DNA of 64,000 bases. Origin: Ascidiimonas sp046199005 (GTDB lineage Bacteria > Bacteroidota > Bacteroidia > Flavobacteriales > Flavobacteriaceae). The position numbers were made by a program, and so were the translations under genes. The stretch lies in assembly GCA_046199005.1 (NCBI GenBank), contig CP176050.1:1860001-1924000 (forward strand), given 5' to 3'. Numbering within the stretch: position 1 is the stretch's first letter; every line of letters starts with the position of its first letter. Below the pieces are notes generated by a model. That model did no database searches, had not been told where the DNA came from, and saw only the letters and a list, made by a program, of their open reading frames with translations. Of the stretch, positions 35,022-43,410 are shown one piece after another.

Positions 35022-35886
35022 TAACAAAGAGGCAAAAGATCCAGCTGTTGAAATCCTAAAGGCATCCGGTGAAAAAGCACGTTTTTCGATGGATAAACTA
35101 AGAGGATCATTATTGAGAAGCGGAGCTGAAAAAAAAGTAGTGTCGCAAATTTTAGATGTAGTTCGGGATGAGTTATATCAAGGAATTTCAACAAAAGAGA
35201 TTTATAACAGAGCATTTGCTTTATTGAAGAAAAACCGTCCTATACTAGCTTCTAAATACAAGCTTAAAAAAGCGATCTATGAATTAGGACCTACTGGCTT
35301 TCCTTTTGAAAAATTTATGGCCGCCATATTGAAATATTCCGGGTACAAAATTAGCGTGGGCGAACTCATACCCGGGGTTTGTGTCACACATGAAGTAGAC
35401 ATATTAGCACAGAAAAACGAACATACGATCATGATTGAATGTAAATTTCACAGTGATCAGGGTAGAAAATGCAATGTTAAGATTCCGCTATACATAAAAA
35501 GTAGATATGAAGATATAAGTGTACACTGGAATGGCAAAAAAAGCAAAGATCCGCTTGAAGAGTGCTGGGTAGCTACAAATACTCGTTTTACTAGTGATGC
35601 AGTTCAATATGGTAATTGTGTAGGGTTGTACCTATTGAGTTGGGATCGACCAAAAGGAGATAGTCTACGCGAACGCATTGACCGTCTGGGATTACACCCA
35701 ATTACTTCTTCTACATTGCTTACGCGACGCGAAAAGCAGTATTTACTTGACAGAGGCATTGTGCTATGTAGAGAATTATCAGATAAGGCATTTTGGCTAG
35801 ACCATTTAGGAGTGTCAGACAAACGAAAAGAACGAATTCTCTCAGAAGCCAGACAACTTTGTGAATATATTCATCATGTGCGCTAA
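35014..35886 (+). CDS. ATP-cone domain fused to restriction-endonuclease-like (PD-(D/E)xK) domain
   Basis: 290 residues from ATG 35014; a TTG at 35005 is also in frame. Residues ~18-105 match the ATP-cone pattern (ARFSMDKLRGSLLRSGA ... LASKYKLKKAIYELGPTGFPFEKF). Residues ~120-230 contain VTHEVDILAQKN-x-HTIMIECKFH, a PD-(D/E)xK-type D-x(n)-E-x-K active site as in Mrr-like nucleases. ATP-cones sense ATP/dATP in ribonucleotide reductases and NrdR. A nucleotide-gated nuclease is the reading suggested by the fusion. It overlaps both neighbours (8 and 11 bases). Confidence 0.8.
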   Translation: MTNNKEAKDPAVEILKASGEKARFSMDKLRGSLLRSGAEKKVVSQILDVVRDELYQGISTKEIYNRAFALLKKNRPILASKYKLKKAIYELGPTGFPFEKFMAAILKYSGYKISVGELIPGVCVTHEVDILAQKNEHTIMIECKFHSDQGRKCNVKIPLYIKSRYEDISVHWNGKKSKDPLEECWVATNTRFTSDAVQYGNCVGLYLLSWDRPKGDSLRERIDRLGLHPITSSTLLTRREKQYLLDRGIVLCRELSDKAFWLDHLGVSDKRKERILSEARQLCEYIHHVR

Positions 35887-37249
35887 GGTAAATGTTCACT
35901 TTCTTGGAGGAGCCGGTACCGTTACCGGATCAAAATATCTGCTGGAAACGGCCGAAGGGAATTTTTTGATCGATTGCGGACTTTTTCAGGGGATCAAGCA
36001 GTTGAGAACACAAAACTGGAAAGAACTATCATATCCTGCGATTAATATAGATATAGTGCTCCTTACACATGGACATTTAGACCATGTAGGTTATTTACCT
36101 TGTCTGGTAAAACAAGGATTCAATGGCAAAATAATGGGTACAGGACCAACCTTAGCAATTGCGCGGATCATTTTGGAAGATAGTGCAAAGATTCAGGAAG
36201 AAGAAGCAGAACAAGCCAATAAAGAAGGCTATAGCATTCATAAACCAGCACTGCCGCTTTACACTGAAAAAGATGTAGCAAAAACACTTACGCTATTCGA
36301 AGTACAGCCTGGGAATTATCAAATAGAACTTTCAGAAAACATATTCTGCCGCTTTATACCCAACGGTCATATTTTGGGGTCTTGTTATCTTGAGATTGAT
36401 GTTTTTAAAAAGCGTTTTGTCTTTTCTGGTGATCTGGGTCGAACAAAAGATTTTTTACTTGACACACCTAAAAAACCGGAAAAAGCAGATTTTTTATTTA
36501 TAGAATCTACCTATGGTGACCGTATTCATCCTAAAGAAGATTTAGAGCAAATACTATCTTCTTTAGTGAATGAAACTATTTATAAACGCGGAAATTTGAT
36601 CATACCCAGTTTCGCTGTGGAGAGAGCCCAGATGCTCATTTATATACTTTGGAAACTTTATGATAAGAATAAGATTCCAGACATTCCAATAATTATTGAC
36701 ACTCCTATGGGAATAGATGTTTTGGAAGTTTTTGAATCCTATCGTAACTGGCATCGTTTAACCGATCGTGAATGCATGTTGATGCGAAAGCATGTAAATC
36801 TGGTTTCTTCTTACAGGGAAACCTGGGAAATAATAGATGATCCAAGGCCAAAAGTCATCATTGCCGGAAGCGGAATGATCACCGGCGGACGCGTACTTAC
36901 TTATATTAAACAACTAGGTCGGGAGGCGAACAATACAATTTTATTGGTTGGATATCAGGCCGATGGCACCAGGGGTAGACAATTACAGGAAGGTATACGT
37001 GAATTACGCATCTTTGGAAAATATGTAGCGATTAATGCAGAGATAAAGCATCTGCACTCTTTATCAGCGCATGCAGATCAAAGTGAATTGCTTGATTGGA
37101 TGTCACAATTAAATAACAAGCCACAAAAAATATTTTTGATACATGGAGAACCTGGTACTGCAGATGCTTTTCGGGTAAAAATAAGAGATGTTTACGGTTG
37201 GGAAGCCACCGTACCATCATTAGGTGAAACGTTTTCTCTAAATTATTAG
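35876..37249 (+). CDS. MBL-fold beta-CASP nuclease (CPSF/RNase-type)
   Basis: 457 residues from ATG 35876; the GTG at 35861 would overlap further into the nuclease-like gene. The metallo-beta-lactamase metal site LTHGHLDHVGYLP is at about 58-70, followed by GHILGSCYLEI and FSGDLG. A beta-CASP insertion has SFAVERAQMLIYIL and IIAGSGMITGGRVLTY, and the RMMBL tail has LHSLSAHADQSELLDW. Such proteins are RNases with endo- or 5'-exonuclease activity. Last gene of the stress-protein operon as judged by overlapping reading frames. Confidence 0.9.
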   Translation: MCAKVNVHFLGGAGTVTGSKYLLETAEGNFLIDCGLFQGIKQLRTQNWKELSYPAINIDIVLLTHGHLDHVGYLPCLVKQGFNGKIMGTGPTLAIARIILEDSAKIQEEEAEQANKEGYSIHKPALPLYTEKDVAKTLTLFEVQPGNYQIELSENIFCRFIPNGHILGSCYLEIDVFKKRFVFSGDLGRTKDFLLDTPKKPEKADFLFIESTYGDRIHPKEDLEQILSSLVNETIYKRGNLIIPSFAVERAQMLIYILWKLYDKNKIPDIPIIIDTPMGIDVLEVFESYRNWHRLTDRECMLMRKHVNLVSSYRETWEIIDDPRPKVIIAGSGMITGGRVLTYIKQLGREANNTILLVGYQADGTRGRQLQEGIRELRIFGKYVAINAEIKHLHSLSAHADQSELLDWMSQLNNKPQKIFLIHGEPGTADAFRVKIRDVYGWEATVPSLGETFSLNY

Positions 37250-37371
37250 TAAATTAGACACCGCTTGTCTTAATGAACGAATTGATGACATTTGGATCTG
37301 TTAGGATAAAGACAGGAATAAATACGATCATATTGCCTGGCTGTTTGACATCCGTTAATCCGTATTCACAT

Positions 37372-37833
37372 TTATTCTTTTTCGAATGAAATTCGAATTA
37401 GGGTAAGTAAACTCAATCCAGACATAATTGTTCTTGCAATGTGCCATCTTTCCCAACTGTCTAATACTTCTAAAATGTTTACTTGAGACCTACCGGAACC
37501 AGCTAAGAGCTTATTGGCATTATAAAAAAATAAAGGATAGGTAATAGTGCAAAGAAAAATACCCAATAGTGCAAACATCCATAAGCTTCGAACGGTTCCG
37601 GTCTGCTTCCGGTGTTTTAAAAACCCAAACAGAATGGTCGTGATCGTCAACAAATTTAAGGGCGTCAGTAGTAAAAGCAGTCGATGGAAATGAGCACTGA
37701 ACCAGTTCATGAGAGCCGTTTCTTCAAGGCTTCCCCAGAAGGGTAGTAATGCGATCCAGATCACTAAAAGAGACCCAGTAAATAAACTATTAGCTATCAG
37801 AGCCGCAACTAAAATTTTGTTTTTTGAATTCAT
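37372..37833 (-). CDS. DUF1772-like (anthrone-oxygenase-family) membrane protein
   Basis: 153 residues, about four membrane segments. The features P-F-W-G-S-L-E-E-T-A-L-M-N-W-F-x3-F in the first loop and WERWHIARTIMSGLSLLTLI at the C-terminus resemble DUF1772. The function in bacteria is unknown. It lies 10 bases after a 59-codon ORF on the same strand, suggesting a two-gene unit. Confidence 0.6.
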   Translation of the reverse strand: MNSKNKILVAALIANSLFTGSLLVIWIALLPFWGSLEETALMNWFSAHFHRLLLLLTPLNLLTITTILFGFLKHRKQTGTVRSLWMFALLGIFLCTITYPLFFYNANKLLAGSGRSQVNILEVLDSWERWHIARTIMSGLSLLTLIRISFEKE

Positions 37834-37843
37834 TGAGTCCGAT

Positions 37844-38023
37844 TTAGAAATCTACACTTAAACTCTCACACATCACCCACACATCATCCCTTAGATAGGT
37901 ATCGAGCCCGCCGAGTTTACCTTTCCATTTTTCTTTCATTTCTTCTGTTGCTATCGATACAACCTTCTCAAAATAGGTATCGTATATTTTCCATTTGTCT
38001 TCAAAAACCGGTTTCTCTTGCAC
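37844..38023 (-). CDS. 59-residue ORF, small gene or remnant
   Basis: A frame from GTG 38023 to TAA 37844 encodes QEKPVFEDKWKIYDTYFEK and then the segment KWKGKLGGLDTYLRDDVWVM near the end. Composition looks coding (Lys/Glu/Asp/Trp balance, no low complexity). A stop codon lies two codons before the GTG. It may be the C-terminal remnant of a longer gene, or a true small gene; it ends 10 bases before the DUF1772-like start. No family recognised. Confidence 0.4.
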   Translation of the reverse strand: MQEKPVFEDKWKIYDTYFEKVVSIATEEMKEKWKGKLGGLDTYLRDDVWVMCESLSVDF

Positions 38024-38440
38024 TCTTTAATAGGACGCTGGCTGATCGGTGGCATAAGATTTTAAAACTGTATTACTCAAATATAACTAAATGTATAGAT
38101 CTTATTCATATATGGAAATTGCATGAATCTCGATTCATTTGAAACAGATGATTGGAAAAAAGTATTAAAAATCATTTTACGAATATTCTTAGGTATATGG
38201 GAAAAGGAGAGTTTTTGATACAAGCAGAAAAAGAGCGTATATAAATCTAGTTGGTCAAAATATTCGATTTAATCTTTAGTTAACGGTTTCATTACTCAAA
38301 AACAAAGCGTTAACAATAAGATTAATTACGTAATGTTTAAATCATCTAATTATAAAACTTCGTTCACTTTGTTTTAACGCAGACTGTGTTTTCAACTAAT
38401 AATTTTATCTGAGATGAATTAACCAAAAAAAATCTAAAAA
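38024..38440. other. AT-rich interval before the PhoX-like gene
   Basis: About 417 bases without an accepted gene. A frame around 37948-38142 on the plus strand is antisense to the small ORF and looks spurious. No FNR-type or GTAAC palindrome and no clear terminator were seen. It probably holds the promoter of the lipoprotein gene at 38441. Confidence 0.45.
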
Positions 38441-39967
38441 ATGATCAGTAAAAAAACTCTTAAGGTAATAACCTTATGTTTAGTAGCACTTTTTTCTTTC
38501 AGTTGTGATGGAGAAGATGGAATAGACGGAATCGATGGAAAAGATGGAGTAGACGGAAAAGACGGACAGGATTTTACTCCTAATCCTGGCATCTTCGAAA
38601 ACAAATCCAGCGTAGAACCCTTGGTAGCCATGGATCCTCAATTTAATTTTGTAAAGGCTTACAGTTTAATAAGCACTCCAGACGTAATTAATGGCAATTT
38701 TCAAATTGCGGGATCAGCAGACGGTGCCGGATTTCTAAAAGATGGAGATGAATACATTTATGTAGTGAATTGTGAGGATAGCTATGCAGTTGCCAGACTC
38801 AGACTGGATAAAGACCTTAATCCTATTTCTGGAGATTATCTCTTAAATTCTGGGGTAGCTGATTTTGCAAGGCAATGTTCGGGCACTATGTGGGAGGCAG
38901 CGATTCATGGGGGTGCTCAGGATTTATTTTTATCTGCTTCAGAAAGTATTAACTACGATGTGAAAGGTATAGATCCGCGGGTAGCTGTGCCAACGCCCAC
39001 CGCAGATTTTGGTTTGGATGCATTGGGCGAATTCTCTTGGGAAAATGCAACACCACTACCTCAAGAAACCTATGCTGGAAAAACAGTTATTATTGGAGGA
39101 GATGATGATAGTAGCGGGTCTGAGGGGCAGGTAACCCTTTATTATTCTGAAAATGGAGATGCCGACCTTCAAAATGGTAAGATTTATGTTTTGCGTGCTA
39201 AGCAAGTTTCAGACGGAAATGGAGGGGTAATAGAAGTAGGTACAAATACAACCTATAACGAATCTGATATCGATTTTGGGGTGACTTATGAGGTAGAATT
39301 TGTAGAGGTTCCAAATGGAAAAGACCTTACCAAGTCTGAAATGGAAATAGCTTCAGATAATGTATTTGCTTTTCATTTTATGAGAGTAGAAGATGTAGAC
39401 TACAGGAAAGGGAGTGCCGATAATGCGAGAAGCGTTTATTTTGCAGTTACTGGTAGAGGTCCGGGAAGAGGCACTTATAACGACTGGGGAACGGTTTACA
39501 AACTTGAATTAGATGAAGATTCACCACTCACCGGAAGAATGACACAGATCGTAAGCGGTAATACCGACACTAACAATGCAGATGGTAATCTTGGCTTAAT
39601 GCAAAGTCCTGATAATATATGTGTAACCGAAAATTTTGTGTACATCCAGGAAGATCCAAATTCCTTTAGTAGAGGACATTCTGCCTACATCTATCAGGCA
39701 GATATTAATGGAAATAATGCCAAAAAAGTAATGGAATTTGTGGTTCGACAAGATCTTGCTCAAAACAGTAGCACTGGAAATAATGGGGAGTACGGCTCTC
39801 TAATTGATATCTCTGATAAAATTGGCATTGAAAATACATTCTTATTGGCCCTACAACCTCATTATTGGAGAGATGAAAGTTTTAAAGCGTTAGACGGTCA
39901 TACAAATGAAAACTTTGAAGACAATCAGGCATCTCAGATTGTTATTTTGAAAGGCCTGCCAAGGTAA
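38441..39967 (+). CDS. PhoX/DUF839-like lipoprotein with collagen-like N-terminal repeats
   Basis: 508 residues. Lipoprotein signal ending FSFSC, then a collagen-like tract of six or seven Gly-x-Asp triplets (about residues 24-44). The rest resembles the calcium-dependent PhoX/DUF839 beta-propeller: GDEYIYVVNCED, TGRGPGRGTYNDWGTVYKLEL, GLMQSPDNICVTENFVYIQED. PhoX proteins are alkaline phosphatases; I cannot confirm the catalytic calcium/iron ligands here. It precedes a peroxidase gene with a hairpin between them. Confidence 0.7.
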   Translation: MISKKTLKVITLCLVALFSFSCDGEDGIDGIDGKDGVDGKDGQDFTPNPGIFENKSSVEPLVAMDPQFNFVKAYSLISTPDVINGNFQIAGSADGAGFLKDGDEYIYVVNCEDSYAVARLRLDKDLNPISGDYLLNSGVADFARQCSGTMWEAAIHGGAQDLFLSASESINYDVKGIDPRVAVPTPTADFGLDALGEFSWENATPLPQETYAGKTVIIGGDDDSSGSEGQVTLYYSENGDADLQNGKIYVLRAKQVSDGNGGVIEVGTNTTYNESDIDFGVTYEVEFVEVPNGKDLTKSEMEIASDNVFAFHFMRVEDVDYRKGSADNARSVYFAVTGRGPGRGTYNDWGTVYKLELDEDSPLTGRMTQIVSGNTDTNNADGNLGLMQSPDNICVTENFVYIQEDPNSFSRGHSAYIYQADINGNNAKKVMEFVVRQDLAQNSSTGNNGEYGSLIDISDKIGIENTFLLALQPHYWRDESFKALDGHTNENFEDNQASQIVILKGLPR

Positions 39968-39991
39968 AGATCATTAATATTTTATAACAAG

Positions 39992-40020
39992 TAAACCTCT
40001 GCATCTGTAGCAGAGGTTTA
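39992..40020 (+). terminator. hairpin between PhoX-like and peroxidase genes
   Basis: TAAACCTCTGC (39992-40002) pairs perfectly with GCAGAGGTTTA (40010-40020), loop of seven. No U-tract follows, and the next ATG is 19 bases on, so it may be an attenuator or processing site. Confidence 0.5.
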
Positions 40021-40038
40021 CTATACAACGTATTTTGG

Positions 40039-41838
40039 ATGAAACGATTTATCTGCTTAGCACTTATTGTTATATATTTTTTCGTTGGTTGCGTCTCAGA
40101 TCGCAAAGAAGAATCGAATCATGTAAATTGGAGTATAGCGCATAATTTTTATGAAAAGGAACTACAAAGATCTATTTCTTATATAGATACACTTGCGCAG
40201 CACACTTCTAACGATTCATTGTCCCGAAAATATTTCAAACTATTGAGGATCGCATTTAAAAGGGCAGAGCCTTATGCCTCTTATTTGAATCCGCCAGTAG
40301 GACATCGTGTTAACGGACCAGCGTTGCCAGTATTTAAAGAAGATAACGGGAAGGTACTTGCACCAGTGGGGTTGCAAAAGATTGAAGAAAGTATTTACGA
40401 AAAAGAAACTCTGATTGACCAATATCAGAATGAATTGCGGATAACCAGAGGAATGCTTGAAAATTTATTGAAAAACATAAAGAAACGTCCCCTCAACCCG
40501 CATCGATTTTTTATCGCAACACACCAGCAGCTCCTTCGAATCATAAGCTTGGGGATTACAGGCTTTGACACACCTATAAGCCAACTGGGGCTTGAAGAAA
40601 GCATTGTTTCGTTAGAAGGTTTGAAATATGTTTATAAGAATAGCATTCAATTTTTAATTAAAGAGAGAGATCATGAATTAGATATGCAATTTTTAGTACA
40701 TCTAAATGATGCTATCCAATACCTAAAGAAAAATCCCGATTTTGAAAAGTTTGATAGGTTTACCTTTATTCGCGATTATATGAATGCAATAACACGTGAT
40801 TGGGTAGCTATCAGGAAAAAAAGTAATATTTGGCAAAGTGTAGACACAACACCATTCAATTTTGAAGCACCAACTTTTTTTGAAGAAGATGCTTTTAATG
40901 TAGCTTATTTTATGCCTAGCTTTAATAAAACTTCTTCGACCGCTCAGATTGAATTGGGGAGAAAACTGTTTTACGATCATAATCTCTCCTCTGGAAAAAA
41001 AATGGCATGTGTCACATGTCACGATCCTAAAAAAGCTTTTGCTGATGGTCTCGTTGTAAATTATGATAATGACGGAAAACCTCTGAAACGAAATACTCCC
41101 ACATTGATCAATGCTGTTTTTCAGAAAGGATTTTTCTGGGATGGAAGAGCCGATCATTTAATGGATCAAATAGCTTCTGTTTTTACGAATGAAAAAGAAT
41201 TTGATTCACAAGTGCATACATTTTCTGTAGATATTCTAAGGGATTCTTCTTATGTCAAAATGTTCGAACGGTCTTTTGGGTCGGTGCCCAAAAAAAATAC
41301 TGCGATCATAAAGGCTTTGTCATCTTACATCGCTACATTAAACGCTTTTAATTCTAAATTTGATCGGAATATTCGAGGAGAACAAGCCACCTTCACTGAA
41401 CTTGAAAAAGAAGGCTTTAACTTATACATGGGTAAAGCACTTTGCGCTACATGTCACTTTATTCCATTAACCAACGGTACAGTTCCTCCTTTTTACTTAG
41501 AGACCGAAAAAGAAGTGATAGGGGTACCTGAAACAGCAGCCAATATTCAACTAGACGATGATCTTGGATTTTACTGGAGATTTGAGGAAGAGCTACATAA
41601 AGGAATGTTCAAAACCCCAACTGTAAGAAATACTTCTGTCACAGCTCCTTACATGCACAATGGTGTATACAAAAACATGGAAGAAGTTGTAGATTTTTAC
41701 AATAAAGGCGGTGGTGGCGGTCTTGGTTTTGATCTTGAACATCAAACATTACCTTTTGATAAACTGGAATTAACCCAACATGAGATCAAGGCTCTGATCG
41801 CTTTTATAGATACTCTTACAGATACAGTTGTTGATTAA
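40039..41838 (+). CDS. di-heme cytochrome c peroxidase (MauG/CcpA family) with N-terminal extension
   Basis: 599 residues, about 250 longer than the usual peroxidase. A lipoprotein signal (VIYFFVGC) is followed by a ~270-residue helical extension. The peroxidase part starts near 285 (ARTLFYD-type segment: ELGRKLFYDHNLS) with two heme sites, CVTCHD and CATCHF, and downstream FKTPTVRNTSVTAPYMHNGVYKNMEEVVDFYNKGG. It is predicted to be periplasmic or outer-membrane bound. Extended versions of this kind occur beside secreted proteins in Bacteroidota. The partner is unknown; the PhoX-like neighbour is a candidate. Confidence 0.88.
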   Translation: MKRFICLALIVIYFFVGCVSDRKEESNHVNWSIAHNFYEKELQRSISYIDTLAQHTSNDSLSRKYFKLLRIAFKRAEPYASYLNPPVGHRVNGPALPVFKEDNGKVLAPVGLQKIEESIYEKETLIDQYQNELRITRGMLENLLKNIKKRPLNPHRFFIATHQQLLRIISLGITGFDTPISQLGLEESIVSLEGLKYVYKNSIQFLIKERDHELDMQFLVHLNDAIQYLKKNPDFEKFDRFTFIRDYMNAITRDWVAIRKKSNIWQSVDTTPFNFEAPTFFEEDAFNVAYFMPSFNKTSSTAQIELGRKLFYDHNLSSGKKMACVTCHDPKKAFADGLVVNYDNDGKPLKRNTPTLINAVFQKGFFWDGRADHLMDQIASVFTNEKEFDSQVHTFSVDILRDSSYVKMFERSFGSVPKKNTAIIKALSSYIATLNAFNSKFDRNIRGEQATFTELEKEGFNLYMGKALCATCHFIPLTNGTVPPFYLETEKEVIGVPETAANIQLDDDLGFYWRFEEELHKGMFKTPTVRNTSVTAPYMHNGVYKNMEEVVDFYNKGGGGGLGFDLEHQTLPFDKLELTQHEIKALIAFIDTLTDTVVD

Positions 41839-41867
41839 TTATATTATAGAGACCGATTGACAGTTCA

Positions 41868-42776
41868 TTACTCGGATATGGGTAAATTAACACGATAATC
41901 TTCAATAGACTGTCTGAACTTATCTGTAAAAACCTTGGCACCTCTATGATTTAAGTGTTCCAGATCGCTATAAAAACTATCGGCTAACGGAAAATTACCA
42001 AAATCTAAAAATACAAGGTGCTTAAAATGAGTATTTCGAATTGCCTGATATTGCCCTTCATTAGATCGCATTTTTAGTTTTGGATGTTGCGGACTTCTAA
42101 TTAATGTGGGTTTGATATTGTACTCCTTGCAAGTATTTATCATTTTCTGCAAATACGAAATACTTTGTTGAGAAATAGGGTAGTGTAGTTGAATGTCTTG
42201 ATCAGATTTGATATCCTGATTATGAAGAATTGAATCTAGATGATTTCGGGTGAGTTTACGGTAGCCGCCTATTTCGTCGGTAAGATCGTAATCGTTTTTA
42301 AAAATGTGCAACAGATTACTTTTAAGCCATGGAGCAAGTGTCTTCAAATATCCTTTCGTATTTCTTTGTTTGATTAGGTTTTGGTCTTCTTTCTGCGAAT
42401 ACGGAAGCAAATAACTGTATCGTTTCATATAAGCTTCACCCCATATCCATTGGTTCATCAATGTATCAATATGATTATTTGAAAACTCAATAAACACGGT
42501 TTTAACCTGAGGATTCTGCTCCAGTATTTTTTTAAGCTTTAGGTAATTATAAAAATAGCTTTCACCTGCGTTGGAAACATTTTTTAAACCCGGAATTAAA
42601 GAATCATTAATGGCACACTGCGAATGTGAATGTCCTATGACCACTTGGTTAATATCATCACCCAAATAAAAGTTTCCGTTTTTTCTTAAGATCTTATTAC
42701 TACCGTAAAAAAGGATCATACCGAGAGCTACGGCACAGGTCATAAAAAGTAAACCACGTATCAAAAATTTTTTCAT
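41868..42776 (-). CDS. membrane-anchored SGNH-like protein, unknown function
   Basis: 302 residues from ATG 42776 (MKKFLIRGLLFMTCAVALGMILFYG), one N-terminal membrane anchor. The motif VVIGHSHSQCAINDS resembles a modified SGNH/DltD block-I serine region, and a C-terminal FYSDLEHLNHRGAKVFTDKF gives the D-x2-H (DLEHLNHRG) typical of SGNH/acyltransferase-associated proteins. It may act on cell-surface polysaccharide or acyl groups; low certainty. Convergent with the peroxidase gene. Confidence 0.65.
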   Translation of the reverse strand: MKKFLIRGLLFMTCAVALGMILFYGSNKILRKNGNFYLGDDINQVVIGHSHSQCAINDSLIPGLKNVSNAGESYFYNYLKLKKILEQNPQVKTVFIEFSNNHIDTLMNQWIWGEAYMKRYSYLLPYSQKEDQNLIKQRNTKGYLKTLAPWLKSNLLHIFKNDYDLTDEIGGYRKLTRNHLDSILHNQDIKSDQDIQLHYPISQQSISYLQKMINTCKEYNIKPTLIRSPQHPKLKMRSNEGQYQAIRNTHFKHLVFLDFGNFPLADSFYSDLEHLNHRGAKVFTDKFRQSIEDYRVNLPISE

Positions 42777-42871
42777 AAGAAAAACGATAATCAAAAAAAG
42801 AATAAGCTTCTCCCCAAACAGTAAGAAGAATATCTATAAAATTACTCCATCTGTTTCAAAAATAGGCAAAT

Positions 42872-43258
42872 CTAATTCCTCCTTCTTTTTTGAATACTTT
42901 GATTACTTCTTCCCCTGGAATTTTGATTTTCGTGGTATCGTTTGATATTATCATCGTAATAATTGTTGATCCTGCGATATCTGGCGCGTCTCAGATTGAT
43001 GTTACGATATCTTGAGGGGAGCGTTTTTACCCGAATCCATCTGTTGTTATCGTAATAAATATACATGCGAAGGCTGAGGTCATAATAAATCGAATAATTA
43101 GGAAAATAAACATATCGAACGGTTTCTATACGATTGGGATAAAACCAGGGAGGTGGAGGCATATCTGCTCTATGTGCAATTACTACCGGACCACACGATT
43201 GGAGTGATAAAAGACAAAAAATCAAGAGTAAGAAGCCTTTTAAATAAATTGTTTTCAT
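42872..43258 (-). CDS. small Tyr/Arg-rich lipoprotein
   Basis: 128 residues. Lipoprotein signal ending CLLSLQSC. The mature part is rich in Tyr, Arg and Asn (RYVYFPNYSIYYDLSLRMYIYYD) and ends in a basic tail (SIQKRRRN). No family assigned. Transcribed divergently from the CRP-family regulator; an FNR-type palindrome at 43307-43318 lies 49 bases before its ATG. Confidence 0.7.
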   Translation of the reverse strand: MKTIYLKGFLLLIFCLLSLQSCGPVVIAHRADMPPPPWFYPNRIETVRYVYFPNYSIYYDLSLRMYIYYDNNRWIRVKTLPSRYRNINLRRARYRRINNYYDDNIKRYHENQNSRGRSNQSIQKRRRN

Positions 43259-43275
43259 GAGATTCGTTTTACCTA

Positions 43276-43318
43276 TAAAGGAAGATGAATAAAACTGAAA
43301 ATCAAATGATTAAAATCA
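43276..43318 (-). promoter_or_regulatory. FNR-type box upstream of the small lipoprotein
   Basis: TGATTAAAATCA (43307-43318). Leftward, starting 24 bases later, is TTCCTTTA (43276-43283), a weaker -7 match. Rightward, towards the regulator gene, nothing fits at that spacing. Confidence 0.5.
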
Positions 43319-43398
43319 GTGTTTTAGGAGTTTTGCCATGTCTTTTAGGTCCCTTTGATTAATTACTATTTAAAAGAATAAGAATGATTAAATTATGC

Positions 43399-43406
43399 TA
43401 ACTTTG
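43399..43406 (+). promoter_or_regulatory. perfect -7 element just before the CRP-family gene
   Basis: TAACTTTG ends four bases before the ATG at 43411. If used, the transcript would be nearly leaderless. The position for a CRP box at standard spacing (43364-43375) does not match. Confidence 0.4.
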
Positions 43407-43410
43407 AGGT

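Noticed and set aside
37948..38142. 64-codon frame on the plus strand
   Set aside because: It is antisense to the more gene-like 59-codon ORF and has no recognisable features.
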